Below are positions 1 to 8,535 of a DNA stretch of 64,000 bases, in pieces. The notes beneath the pieces were generated by a model. The model worked only from the letters and a program-made list of their open reading frames with translations. It had not been told where the DNA came from and searched no databases. Each line of letters opens with the position of its first letter. Within the stretch, counting starts at the first letter, position 1. The DNA is from Roseateles depolymerans (GTDB taxonomy: Bacteria; Pseudomonadota; Gammaproteobacteria; Burkholderiales; Burkholderiaceae_C), in NCBI RefSeq assembly GCF_003387155.1, contig NZ_QUMT01000004.1, positions 310,001 to 374,000 of the forward strand. Reading direction: 5' to 3'. The position numbers and the translations under genes are program-made.

Positions 1-1
1 C

Positions 2-628
2 ACCCACTTCATCGAGCTGGCCAAGAAGGATGCCGAGCGCAACCAGCGCAACCTGCCCGACAAGGACCTGGCCTACTTCGAGGAGGGCGCCCAGTACTTC
101 GGCGACTATGTCCGCGCCGTCTCCTGGGCCCAGAAATTTGCCATGCGCAACCGCGAAGTGATGATGGCCAACCTGATCGCCGTCGTGCGCCAGGTCATTC
201 CCAAGCCCTTCGAATCCCATGTGGAAGCGGTGAACTGCCACCACAACTACGTGCAGAAGGAACATCACTTTGGCGAGGACGTGTTCGTGACCCGCAAGGG
301 CGCGGTCAGTGCCAAGCGCGGTCAGCTGGGCATCATCCCGGGCAGCATGGGGGCTCGCAGCTACATCGTGCGAGGCCTCGGAAATCCGGAGAGCTTCGAG
401 AGCTGCAGCCACGGTGCCGGCCGCGTGATGAGCCGCACCAAGGCCAAGAAGATGTTCACCGTGCAGGATCACATCAAGGCGACTGAAGGCGTGGAATGCC
501 GCAAGGACGCCGATGTGATCGACGAGATCCCGATGGCCTACAAGGACATCGACGCGGTGATGGAGGCCCAGAAGGACCTGGTGGAAGTGGTGCACACCCT
601 GAAGCAGGTGGTGTGTGTGAAGGGCTGA
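2..628 (+). CDS. rtcB: RtcB RNA-splicing ligase, C-terminal part (5' truncated by window)
   Basis: RtcB joins RNA 2',3'-cyclic phosphate or 3'-phosphate ends to 5'-OH ends using GTP and manganese. The frame is open from base 2, and about 208 C-terminal residues are visible. Family-typical segments include HCHHNYVQKEHHFG-like residues (seen here as NCHHNYVQKEHHFGED), the RKGAVSA stretch, the GSMG loop and the SHGAGR motif that carries the guanylylated histidine. The stop lies 47 bp before rtcA, so the two look like an operon, as in E. coli rtcBA. The sigma54 activator RtcR is not in view and could lie upstream of the window. Identification is secure; only the start is missing. Confidence 0.95.
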   Translation, partial: THFIELAKKDAERNQRNLPDKDLAYFEEGAQYFGDYVRAVSWAQKFAMRNREVMMANLIAVVRQVIPKPFESHVEAVNCHHNYVQKEHHFGEDVFVTRKGAVSAKRGQLGIIPGSMGARSYIVRGLGNPESFESCSHGAGRVMSRTKAKKMFTVQDHIKATEGVECRKDADVIDEIPMAYKDIDAVMEAQKDLVEVVHTLKQVVCVKG

Positions 629-675
629 CCCGCGCTGCCGGGGCCCCAACAAAACAGAGAAAAAGAAAGAACCCC

Positions 676-1710
676 ATGATCGAGATCGATGGAGCCGCCG
701 GGGAGGGCGGCGGCCAGATTCTGCGCACCTCGCTGGCGCTGTCCCTGTGCACCGGCGAGCCGGTGACCCTGCACAGCATCCGCGCCGGCCGGCCCAAGCC
801 AGGTCTGATGCGCCAGCATCTGGCCTGCGTGCGGGCGGCCGCGCAGATCAGCAATGCCCAGGTGCTGGGAGACGAGTTGCAGTCGCGGGAGCTGCATTTC
901 GCGCCCGGGCCGGTGCAGCCGGGCAGCTACCAGTTTTCCGTGGGATCGGCCGGCAGCTGCCTGCTGGTGCTGCAGACGGTGTGGCCGGCCCTGATGCTGG
1001 CGAACGGGCCTTCCAGCCTGCAACTGTCCGGCGGCACGCACAACCCGATGGCGCCCCCGTTCCAGTTTCTTGCGCGGGCCTACGCGCCGCTGATGCATCG
1101 CCTCGGGGCCCCCGCGGAACTGCACTTGCGCCGGGCCGGTTTCCATCCGGCTGGAGGCGGTGAAGTGACGGTAAACCTGGCGTCCGCCGCCCAGTCCCTG
1201 CGTCCGTTCGACCTGATGAGCCGCGGCGAGCCGGTCTCCACCCAGGCGGAATGCCTGGCGCCCGGACTGCCGCGTCACGTGCCTCAGCGCGAGCTGGAGG
1301 TGCTGTGCGAAGCCATGGGTTGGGCCCTCGATCCCAAGCAGCTGCTCGCGCTGCGGCAGAACGAAGGGCCGGGCAATGCGCTGATCGCCACGCTGACCCA
1401 TGCGAATGTCACCGAGGTGTTCATGCAACTGGGTGAGAAAGGCGTGGCTGCGGAAACGGTCTCCCAGCGTCTGGTGAAGGACCTGAACGACTACCTGCGA
1501 CAGCCGGGTGCCGTCGGACCGCATCTGGCCGATCAATGGATGCTGCCGCTGGCACTGGCGGTGTGGAAGACGGGCATGACGGCGTCCTACACCGCGACCG
1601 AGCTGACGCTTCATGCCACCACCAATGCCGAAACGATCGAGAAGTTTCTGCCGGTGAGCATCACCACCGAGCGGACCGACGCCGGTTGGTGCGTGACCGT
1701 CCAACCCTGA
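676..1710 (+). CDS. rtcA: RNA 3'-terminal phosphate cyclase RtcA
   Basis: This enzyme uses ATP to convert RNA 3'-phosphate ends to 2',3'-cyclic phosphates, and it partners RtcB in RNA end repair. The product has 344 residues, the normal length. It opens with MIEIDGAAGEGGGQILRTSL, the family signature, and continues with RAGRPKPGL, the GGTHNPMAPP stretch and GAVGPHLADQ. The likely nucleotidyl-accepting histidine is about residue 313 in LTLHATTN, equivalent to the E. coli catalytic His309. The ATG at 676 was chosen because the family signature begins there. Upstream is only an A-rich purine tract (about 655-670), a weak ribosome site, so translation may be coupled to rtcB. Confidence 0.95.
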   Translation: MIEIDGAAGEGGGQILRTSLALSLCTGEPVTLHSIRAGRPKPGLMRQHLACVRAAAQISNAQVLGDELQSRELHFAPGPVQPGSYQFSVGSAGSCLLVLQTVWPALMLANGPSSLQLSGGTHNPMAPPFQFLARAYAPLMHRLGAPAELHLRRAGFHPAGGGEVTVNLASAAQSLRPFDLMSRGEPVSTQAECLAPGLPRHVPQRELEVLCEAMGWALDPKQLLALRQNEGPGNALIATLTHANVTEVFMQLGEKGVAAETVSQRLVKDLNDYLRQPGAVGPHLADQWMLPLALAVWKTGMTASYTATELTLHATTNAETIEKFLPVSITTERTDAGWCVTVQP

Positions 1711-1772
1711 TGCGTCCGGGGAGGCCCTCTGCGGTGCAGGGGACCTTCCCATTGCGGCGGCACAATGTCGTC

Positions 1773-1994
1773 ATGAGCACGCCGGCCCCCTCCCTCCCCC
1801 TCCTGGATGCTGCCGCTGACCTCGCGGCGGACCCAATGCCCCAGCCGCCGCCCGAGCCCGATTTCGATGCCTGCTGCGGCAATGGCTGCGATCCCTGCAT
1901 CTTCGATCTGCATGACCTGGAGATGGACCGGTATCGGCAAGCACTCAGGGCCTGGCGTGAACGCCACCCGGATGCGACGCCGCAGCGGCCCTGA
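1773..1994 (+). CDS. small oxidoreductase-like domain protein (CCGNGCDPC)
   Basis: A 73-residue protein with a proline-rich N-terminus followed by DACCGNGCDPCIFDLHD and a helical DRYRQALRAW tail. This is the pattern of the oxidoreductase-like domain family (PF09791), small cysteine-rich proteins of unknown biochemical role. The four cysteines could bind a metal or take part in redox chemistry, but that is inference. It begins 62 bp after rtcA and may be read from the same transcript. The ATG at 1773 gives the usual family length. Confidence 0.8.
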   Translation: MSTPAPSLPLLDAAADLAADPMPQPPPEPDFDACCGNGCDPCIFDLHDLEMDRYRQALRAWRERHPDATPQRP

Positions 1995-2021
1995 CGCTCC
2001 ACCAGCCCCGGTGCCCCAGCC

Positions 2022-2720
2022 CTAACGCACCGACCGTGTCGCCAGCCGATGCGGCGCGCGCAGCATCCGCGACAGATGCAATCGAAGCGCCGCCAGATGC
2101 TGCGCCATCAACTGGATGGCGGCATCCGCCTCCGAGCGGCTGATGGCCTCACACATCATCAACAGCCGCTGAGGCCAGCGGGCGGGATCGACCGGTGCCA
2201 TCGCGGGATGCGAGCGACGGAACGCCTCCAGCAGACAGTTGCGCGGCGTCAGCAGGGCCAATGCATGGGCATTGCCGCCGGTCTCGTGGAGCTGGCTCGT
2301 AAATTGACGTTCCGCAGCAAACATCGCTTCCCAGTCTTCGGTGTCCACCGCCCGCTCCATCGCCCGTTGATGGCGGCCCAGCAGGGCCAGGTGCTCGACC
2401 CGGTGGCGCTCACACGCATTGCGGATGAGCATGCCCTCCAAGGCTTCGCGCACCGCGAGGAAATCGCGCAGCCATGCGGCATCCACCTGGGTGACGGTGG
2501 CGCCCAGGTTCATCCGCATCTCCACCAGCCCATCGCCTTGCAGCTGCAGCAGGGCTTCCCGCACCGGCACATTGCTGACCTTGTAATGGCTGCCCAGCCC
2601 CCGCAGGGTGAGATGACTGCCCAGTGGCCATTGACCACTCATGATGTCCTCGCGGATTTGCATCCTCAGTCGGAGATAGGTGGGCGTGTTGATCGGCGGG
2701 GACGGGGGAGACAGGACCAT
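2022..2720 (-). CDS. GntR-family transcriptional regulator, FCD type
   Basis: A 232-residue regulator with an N-terminal winged helix-turn-helix (about residues 14-80, including VREALLQLQGDGLVEMR) and a helical FCD ligand domain (about 85-215). Members of the FadR/FCD group usually bind small organic acids and repress nearby catabolic genes. No catabolic operon lies beside it: downstream on the other strand is the CCGNGCDPC protein, and upstream is an unknown gene 134 bp away on the same strand. The target is therefore unknown. The ATG at 2720 has only a weak ribosome site. Confidence 0.85.
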   Translation of the reverse strand: MVLSPPSPPINTPTYLRLRMQIREDIMSGQWPLGSHLTLRGLGSHYKVSNVPVREALLQLQGDGLVEMRMNLGATVTQVDAAWLRDFLAVREALEGMLIRNACERHRVEHLALLGRHQRAMERAVDTEDWEAMFAAERQFTSQLHETGGNAHALALLTPRNCLLEAFRRSHPAMAPVDPARWPQRLLMMCEAISRSEADAAIQLMAQHLAALRLHLSRMLRAPHRLATRSVR

Positions 2721-2854
2721 GGAGCGTCACTTCGGCAATCGGGCCGACTACTGTAAACAGCGGACCGGTGGCCAGAGCCCCGTCATGAGACGGTCTCTCG
2801 TGAAGATTGTTGTTGATCAATTTGGCGACATCTCTGGACTGCCTTCTTGGGTAG

Positions 2855-3343
2855 TCATGTCGCGATGAATGCCCTCAACTCGTGACCGTCTAACTCGACT
2901 TGTTGAAGCGCGGCGACCAGCAAAGCGGCCGGATCATCTTCCTGGAGTGCGGTGATCAGTTGCTTCATGAGCGCGATCCGCTGCGCGGCGTCCACGGTGG
3001 GCGGTCTGCCACCGCTGGCCTCGATGCATTGCCGGTCGCCATCGGACAACATGCGCGCGCAAAGGCCGGTGTCCTGCGCGGCGAGCTGCCGCATCAGCGC
3101 CAGACGCAGACGCCATTCCTGATCGGCCATGCGCGCGGGTGTGGCCAGCAGCGCCGCACTGCGCAACACACGCCAGGCCGATTCCAGATCCTCGGTCCAA
3201 TGAATGCCCAAAGGACGCGCAGCGCCACGACAGCAATGCGCCACCAACGCGGCACGCACCTGCAGGATCTGACTCGCCCGCTCTCCTCCCCCTTGAATGC
3301 AGGGGAGGGTTTCGCGTGCCGTGGACAGCATGGGGTCGTTCAA
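2855..3343 (-). CDS. hypothetical alpha-helical protein
   Basis: I do not recognise a family. The predicted protein has up to 162 residues and is almost entirely helical, with blocks such as EWRLRLALMRQLAAQDTGL. There is no signal peptide or membrane segment. A TTG at 3343 has a well-spaced GGAG six bases upstream; an ATG four codons in (3331) is the alternative. It lies upstream of the GntR gene on the same strand and divergent from the H-NS-like gene. Codon use is like that of its neighbours, so it is probably real. Confidence 0.55.
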   Translation of the reverse strand: MNDPMLSTARETLPCIQGGGERASQILQVRAALVAHCCRGAARPLGIHWTEDLESAWRVLRSAALLATPARMADQEWRLRLALMRQLAAQDTGLCARMLSDGDRQCIEASGGRPPTVDAAQRIALMKQLITALQEDDPAALLVAALQQVELDGHELRAFIAT

Positions 3344-3570
3344 GCGCAGCTCCAGAACTCAACACCGATGCGGCATTCTCAAATGATTCACAGACGTCAC
3401 CGCCTGGTTTCCGGTCCGTGTCTGACGCAGCCGACGTGCATCAATCGGCGGATTGACTTTGCACAAGCGACAACGCAATCCCACTTGCAATCTCAAACGC
3501 GATAAAGTCCCGCCTGGGAGGCACATGCGGCACAGAGCCTGAGGCCCGTCGCTTGATCCGGAGTAGATCA

Positions 3571-3951
3571 ATGCCCAAATCGTTGAAGCAAGTTCTCAGT
3601 CAAATCGAAAAACTCCAAAAGGAAGCTGAATCGCTTCGGAGCAAGGAGATTTCCGGTGTGGTGGCCCGCATTCGCGAAGCCATCGACCATTACGGCCTGA
3701 CACCGGAGGAGCTGTTTGGCTCGGCAGTGAAGAGCACGGCGCGGGGTCGCCGCGCTGGCAAGGCTGCTACCGCTACCAAACCGGGCCGCAAAGCTGCCGG
3801 CAAGCGTGTGGGCACCGGTCGTGCTTCCATGGGATCGCCCAAGTACCACGACGGCGCCGGCCGCACCTGGACGGGCGTTGGCAAGCGTCCGAACTGGTTC
3901 AAGGACGCACTGGCCGCCGGCAAGAAGGCGGAAGACCTGCTGATCCGTTGA
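3571..3951 (+). CDS. H-NS-family nucleoid protein
   Basis: A 126-residue H-NS-like protein. The N-terminus is a coiled-coil oligomerisation region (KQVLSQIEKLQKEAESLRSK) and the C-terminus carries the H-NS DNA-binding motif around GRTWTGVGKRPNWFKDALAAGK (the G-R-T-W-x-G-x-G-x-x-P core, about residues 97-108). The linker is rich in Lys, Ala and Thr. Such proteins bind AT-rich DNA and silence acquired genes. The start has a GGAG eight bases upstream. It converges with the lower-G+C effector-like gene 88 bp downstream, a plausible silencing target, though that is inference. Confidence 0.9.
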   Translation: MPKSLKQVLSQIEKLQKEAESLRSKEISGVVARIREAIDHYGLTPEELFGSAVKSTARGRRAGKAATATKPGRKAAGKRVGTGRASMGSPKYHDGAGRTWTGVGKRPNWFKDALAAGKKAEDLLIR

Positions 3952-4039
3952 GGCAGCCAAGCGGCGGCCGGCCGACGACTCCCCTATGGGGGGCGCGGCC
4001 GGTGGGTCCGCTCGCTGGCCACCGCGGAGCCGCCGTTGG

Positions 4040-6238
4040 TCAGATCCTGATCGTCGGATCGGTGCCGACGTCATGCAGGGCCATAAAGCTCATGAGCGTC
4101 AGGCTGTAGGCCGCCACGAGTTCGATCTCATGAGATGACGGCGTTTTGTTTTTCCTCAGTTCAGTGCCCAGAATGTCACACTTCGATTGCAGGTTCTGGA
4201 TGGCATCGCTGATTTCTGACTTGGCCGATCGACGGATCCAGGTCTGCTGAGCTGTGCGGTCCAGCTGCTTGAACTCTTGGGTCAGTTCGGTTCTCATGAT
4301 GGCGATCAGGAGGGCATGCGCCATGGCCTCTTGACTGGGATCGGCCTCACTCATCGTGGTGGCCAATGCGCCGGACAACTCTTTCCAGAGTTTGTTCTTG
4401 GCTTCGCTCTCGACCAAGTCAATGGCCTTCCCAACCCCGTAGGCGTTCTTCGGCGCGAACAAGCGCAATCCCTGTTTGGCGTCCTGGCTGAACATCAAAG
4501 CCAGCGCATGAACGTATTTTTTCAGCTCCGCGCTTTGGGGATGACGGGATTCTTGCCAGGCATGTAGCGTTTGGTGAACGGTCGGCTCTCCACGCTCGAT
4601 CTCCAATGGGAGTGAGTAGTCGTTGAACGTGCGCACATCCGAATAGATATTCTCGCTGGTGCGTTGCAGCAATCGATTCAGAGTGCGGATGGACGCCCTC
4701 GCGTCAAACTGTCCGCGTGCAGGCGCCTGGACCCCCCGCGCCAAAACTTGGGCGGGGATCTGGTTTTCCCATGGTTCCGTATAGACCCGCGACGGCCGCA
4801 TTTCGACTTCGGAGTAGTCGCCTCCCGAAGCGCCAGCAGTCTGCAATGCAGAAGGCGCGCCTTCGGTGGCCGTCGGCGGAATGATCCCCAGCGGCTTGCC
4901 TTCACCGGGCTTCGGGTTGTAGACGGTCGATGGCGTGCCCCCTGTCCTTGGTTGACGGCGCTCACCGAGCTTGTGGAAGGTCTCTCTGGCGGTACTGGAG
5001 GTGGAGCTGAATTCCGACTCGGTGTCGCTGTGGCCGGAGGCGATGGATTCGGTGTCCGACGACTTCAGGGTCCGAGGAGCGGGTACAGGTCCGGGCAAAC
5101 GCGCGGGTTTGGGAGGAGTCTGAGGAGGTGTGGTGGGTGGCTTACCCAGCGCTGCTGTCGCGGTGGACTTGGACGCAAGCGCCGCTGCCTGCGCGGGCTG
5201 TTGGCCTGCAGCCGGTACAGCAGCCTGAACAGGCTTGGGCGCGATGGCGGGACGTGGCTTGGACTTCTGGGCACCCAGTCGGTCACCGATCTCTGCGGCC
5301 AGCGCGTGCGCATGGCTTTCCAGAAGGCCTTCCGGCATCCTGGTCCCGAAATTCGAGCCACGGGCCGCCTTGCAGTCCTTCTCCCATGTCGCCGCCCCGT
5401 TGATCAGATCAGCCGCCCGGGGCACTTCACCGCGTTTGAGAGCTTCCTCGGCCGCCTTGCGTTGGTGGAAGAGCAGCGCAGCGGCGCCCGAGCGGGAATT
5501 ACCGCTCTGGCAGCAAAACGCCACATTCTGACCTTCGGACTGCTGATACAGCGCCCCGAGCGTCGTCAGCACGTCCTGGGCTGTCGCCCCTTCGAAATTG
5601 AGATTCCAGACGCCGATGTCGCCGGAATCCTCGTATTCATTGCCCGGCAGATGGGCGTCGATCCGGAACTGCTCAGGCGCGGGTCCGTCCGTGTGCGCCT
5701 GGGAAAACGTCATCTCCAGCGGCCCCAGTTGCGCCGGCAGCTGGATCTGGCGCAGGAATGGCATACGGGCCGCGGCGGACGTGGCACTGTGGTTGGCGCA
5801 GACGACATGCGCCACTTTTTTCGACAGCAGCGCGGCGCCGAATCGGGCCAGTCGTTCGTCGGCTCCGACTGCGTTGGAGTCTTCACCCGGGGCCGCCATG
5901 ACCAGGCTTTCGCCGGACATTCCGTCGGAAGGCAATACCGTGGCATTGGCCCGGCTGGCCTGCGTCATGCCCAACTGCTTGAACTCGCCAATGTCGGGAA
6001 GGCCGTACCGTTCGGGCAATGGAAGAAGTTTTTGCACAACGACCGCCGCCGCCGGATTCTTGAAGCGCGTGATGCCGCAGTCTTGAAGGATCAGCTCCTG
6101 CGCCTTCTTCGGTTGCACTTGCGCATAGACGGGAGCGTCCCCGTCCGTGGGATGCGTCGACGAGACGTTTGAAAGGGGATTGGGGGAATAGTGTGCGTGG
6201 GTCGCTTGAGAAAGGGCCGGTGTCATGTCGATCCTCAT
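4040..6238 (-). CDS. candidate secreted effector: CX5R phosphatase-like domain with EPIYA/YxxV-like tyrosine motifs
   Basis: About 732 residues, with no signal peptide or membrane span. The Ser/Thr/Asn-rich N-terminus contains PVYAQVQPKK (Tyr38), close in pattern to the CagA EPIYA-B site. A folded region follows, ending in CCQSGNSRSG (Cys243 to Arg249), a CX5R tyrosine or lipid phosphatase loop. Then come an Ala/Pro linker with TPPQTPPKPARLPGP (367-388, including the class II SH3-type PxxPxK) and a Ser/Thr-rich stretch. Further tyrosines lie in STVYNP (440), GDYSEV (475), SRVYTEP (486) and NIYSDV (532). The last 190 residues are helical. The start at 6238 has GAGGG ten bases upstream; an in-frame ATG at 6274 lacks one. 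G+C is visibly lower than in neighbours, suggesting transfer. Secretion is inferred; no secretion genes are in the window. Confidence 0.6.
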   Translation of the reverse strand: MRIDMTPALSQATHAHYSPNPLSNVSSTHPTDGDAPVYAQVQPKKAQELILQDCGITRFKNPAAAVVVQKLLPLPERYGLPDIGEFKQLGMTQASRANATVLPSDGMSGESLVMAAPGEDSNAVGADERLARFGAALLSKKVAHVVCANHSATSAAARMPFLRQIQLPAQLGPLEMTFSQAHTDGPAPEQFRIDAHLPGNEYEDSGDIGVWNLNFEGATAQDVLTTLGALYQQSEGQNVAFCCQSGNSRSGAAALLFHQRKAAEEALKRGEVPRAADLINGAATWEKDCKAARGSNFGTRMPEGLLESHAHALAAEIGDRLGAQKSKPRPAIAPKPVQAAVPAAGQQPAQAAALASKSTATAALGKPPTTPPQTPPKPARLPGPVPAPRTLKSSDTESIASGHSDTESEFSSTSSTARETFHKLGERRQPRTGGTPSTVYNPKPGEGKPLGIIPPTATEGAPSALQTAGASGGDYSEVEMRPSRVYTEPWENQIPAQVLARGVQAPARGQFDARASIRTLNRLLQRTSENIYSDVRTFNDYSLPLEIERGEPTVHQTLHAWQESRHPQSAELKKYVHALALMFSQDAKQGLRLFAPKNAYGVGKAIDLVESEAKNKLWKELSGALATTMSEADPSQEAMAHALLIAIMRTELTQEFKQLDRTAQQTWIRRSAKSEISDAIQNLQSKCDILGTELRKNKTPSSHEIELVAAYSLTLMSFMALHDVGTDPTIRI

Positions 6239-6334
6239 GGTCAGAGAGCCCTCGAGACATCCGAGGACGATCATGAGTTGTCACATGCCTGTCTCTCAGT
6301 TCCTGACCTTGATATGCACAGCGCCAATGCCAAT

Positions 6335-6362
6335 GGCCCTTTGCAGTGTTTTGCAAAGGGCC
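6335..6362. repeat. perfect 11-bp inverted repeat upstream of the effector-like gene
   Basis: Arms 6335-6345 (GGCCCTTTGCA) and 6352-6362 (TGCAAAGGGCC) are exact complements around a 6-bp spacer. The site lies about 100 bp before the effector start and about 70 bp past the BON gene stop. There is no T-tract right after it on the minus strand, so an operator for the effector gene is as likely as a terminator. Confidence 0.6.
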
Positions 6363-6384
6363 ACCAAGATCTCAAAAATCGGCT

Positions 6385-6403
6385 ACCTTTCTCAACGAAA
6401 GGT
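6385..6403. repeat. 7-bp inverted repeat in the effector/BON intergenic DNA
   Basis: ACCTTTC at 6385-6391 and GAAAGGT at 6397-6403 pair around a 5-base loop. On the minus strand a run of five T follows about six bases later, so it may be a weak terminator for the BON gene, which ends at 6430. It could also be part of a promoter region. Confidence 0.4.
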
Positions 6404-6429
6404 GTGATCCGTCATGCTGATCCCTGAAG

Positions 6430-6876
6430 TCAGCTATTGACCTTGATGCGGTTGTTGACCGACTGCACCCCCTTCACCGCCAGTGCCATGGAGCCGGCGC
6501 GCTCGCGTGCGGCCAGGTCCGGCGCGGTGCCTTCCAGGGTGACGTGACCCTTGTCGGTGTCGACCTTCACATCCAGCGCGCTCAGCTTGGGATCGCCCGC
6601 CAGTGCGGTCTTGATCTGGGTGGTGATGGAGGCGTCCGAAGCATCAGCACTGACCTTGTCAGCGGCCCGGTCCATCTTCTGACCCATGGCATCCATGGAC
6701 TCACGGGTCTCCTGCCGAGCCTGATCGCTCTTCTGTTCCATCTTGGCAATGCCATCGTCCAGGCGCTGGCCAGCGGTGCGATCGTCCTCTTCACGACCGC
6801 AGGCGGTCAGGGCGACGGCGGCCACCAGGGCCGGCAGCACCATCAACATCGGGCGGTGTTCATGCAGCTTCTTCAT
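6430..6876 (-). CDS. BON-domain lipoprotein
   Basis: A 148-residue envelope protein. The N-terminal signal ends in a lipobox (LTAC, followed by GREEDD), predicting lipid attachment in the inner or outer membrane. A Gln/Glu/Arg-rich coiled segment (about residues 35-70) precedes a single BON domain (about 78-148: DASITTQIKTAL, DVKVDTDKGHVTLEGTA). BON domains, as in OsmY, are linked to envelope stress and phospholipid surfaces. The start at 6876 is set by AAGGAG seven bases upstream. A second BON lipoprotein lies at 9870-10187, so the two may share a stress regulon with the sensor genes between them. Confidence 0.85.
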   Translation of the reverse strand: MKKLHEHRPMLMVLPALVAAVALTACGREEDDRTAGQRLDDGIAKMEQKSDQARQETRESMDAMGQKMDRAADKVSADASDASITTQIKTALAGDPKLSALDVKVDTDKGHVTLEGTAPDLAARERAGSMALAVKGVQSVNNRIKVNS

Positions 6877-7023
6877 CTCGGTCTCCTTGAAGGAAGGGAG
6901 GATCCGATGGCGGTGCCACGGCCGGGTCATCGGCCTGAGAAGCGGTGCATCGGTCCTGGGTGGGAGGGGTTCATGGGGCCCGGAAGCAGTGCTCCGGGAC
7001 ATGGCTCCACTGTAGACAGGACC

Positions 7024-8490
7024 TTATTCGCGCGGGGTCGGCGGCTGCCACGACGTGGGGTCGCCCGCCGTGCCGGCGGTCTGTAGGAGGGGGCCTACGT
7101 CGATCCGCTCGGTGCCGGTCTCCACCGTCGGCACCGAAAGCGGCAGCCAGGCGCGTACTTCGCAGCCCTGCCCCGGCGCACTGCGCAGCTGCAACTGGCC
7201 CCGCTCGGCTTCCACCCGGAACCGCATGCCCAGCAGGCCATGGGAGCCCAATGTCATGCGCCCGGGATCGAATCCGCAGCCGTCGTCCACCACGCTGACC
7301 AGCGCCTGCGCATATTCCTCCTTCAGCACCACCTTGGCGTGGCTGGCCTGGGCATATTTGGCCATGTTGGTCAGGGCTTCCTGCACCAGGCGGAAGGCGG
7401 TCAGCTGGGCGCTGCGGGGCAGCTCCACGCTGTCGTCCAGCTCCACCTCGATGGGCACCCCCAGGCGTTCCGACGTCTCCCGGCACAGGATTTCCAGCGC
7501 GGGCACCAGCCCCAACTGGTCCAGCGTGGAGGGCCGCAGGTCTTCAATGATCCGGCGCTTGAGCGCAATGCCGCTGTTCAGGGTTTCGGTCAGGTGATTG
7601 AGCCGCTGCATCAGCTCGGGCGCTCCCGCCTGCAGCTTGGGCCGCAAGCGGGCGACGTCCAGCTTGGCAGCGGTGAGCAGCGCGCCCAGCTCGTCGTGCA
7701 GGTCGCGCGCCAGCCGTGCCCGCTCGTCCTCCCGCGCCGTCTGCAGATGGCGGGCCAGCTGGGTCAGCTCGGCAGTGCGCCGCCCCACCTCGATCTCCAG
7801 CCGGTCCCGCTCGGCACGGATGTCCTGCTGCTGCTGTTCACGCTGGTGGTCCATCGCCCGGCTCTTGCGCAGGAACAGCACGAACACCACGAGGCTGATC
7901 AGCGTCATGGCCGCCACGCCGATGCGGTTGAGCATCAGGGTGTCGTAGACCTGTGCCGTGCCCAGCGCGATCCGCTGGTTCTCATCGGCCAGCAATTCGG
8001 ACGATTTGCGGCGGATCTGCTCCATCTGGTCGCGGCCAATGTCGGTCATCATCAGCGCCTGGGCGGCTTGGTGGCGCCCCTCCTGCGACAGCTTCAGCAC
8101 TTCCTGCAGCTCGCTGAGCTTGGCGCTGACGGCGGTGGCGATCTCCTTGCTGCGGGCCTCGGCATCGGTGGCGCCCACCTGCGAATACATGTGCTGCAGC
8201 GCATTCAGGCCCTTGGAGGCATCCTCGGCGGCAAAGCGGTAAGGGTCCAGATATTCCGGCCGTCCGGTGATCAGGTATCCCCGTTGCCCTGACTCCGCGT
8301 CCGCGACCCGCGCCGTGAGCCTGACGAGCTCCAGCCGGGCACGGCCCAAGGTCACCAGTCGGTCCATCTGGGACACGGCTCCGAAGTAGGCCAGCTCGCT
8401 GATCAACATCATCAGCAGCGCCACGAAGAGCCCGAGCGGCAAGGCCCACGTCTTGCTGCCCAGATTGGCCACGGTGTCTTTGAAACTCAT
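7024..8490 (-). CDS. sensor histidine kinase with CHASE3-type sensor
   Basis: A 488-residue membrane kinase. Two membrane segments (about residues 13-37 and 188-207) flank a periplasmic domain with the CHASE3 hallmark DAESGQRGYLITG. A coiled coil leads to a HisKA_3 dimerisation domain with the phospho-accepting His265 in ARDLHDELGALL, then an HATPase domain (FRLVQEALTNMAKYA for the N box, DDGCGFD for G1, GSHGLLGMR for G2). HisKA_3 kinases partner NarL/FixJ regulators, and one is encoded divergently 45 bp away (8536-9168). The signal sensed is not evident. The 3' end is 147 bp upstream of the BON lipoprotein start. Confidence 0.92.
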   Translation of the reverse strand: MSFKDTVANLGSKTWALPLGLFVALLMMLISELAYFGAVSQMDRLVTLGRARLELVRLTARVADAESGQRGYLITGRPEYLDPYRFAAEDASKGLNALQHMYSQVGATDAEARSKEIATAVSAKLSELQEVLKLSQEGRHQAAQALMMTDIGRDQMEQIRRKSSELLADENQRIALGTAQVYDTLMLNRIGVAAMTLISLVVFVLFLRKSRAMDHQREQQQQDIRAERDRLEIEVGRRTAELTQLARHLQTAREDERARLARDLHDELGALLTAAKLDVARLRPKLQAGAPELMQRLNHLTETLNSGIALKRRIIEDLRPSTLDQLGLVPALEILCRETSERLGVPIEVELDDSVELPRSAQLTAFRLVQEALTNMAKYAQASHAKVVLKEEYAQALVSVVDDGCGFDPGRMTLGSHGLLGMRFRVEAERGQLQLRSAPGQGCEVRAWLPLSVPTVETGTERIDVGPLLQTAGTAGDPTSWQPPTPRE

Positions 8491-8535
8491 CCTCTACACT
8501 CCCCAGGGCATCCAGCCCAACTGACCACAGCCACC

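Noticed and set aside
4664-6172. A 502-codon plus-strand frame opposite the effector-like gene
   Set aside because: Arg-rich antisense translation without motifs; the minus-strand frame has ordered domains and a better start.
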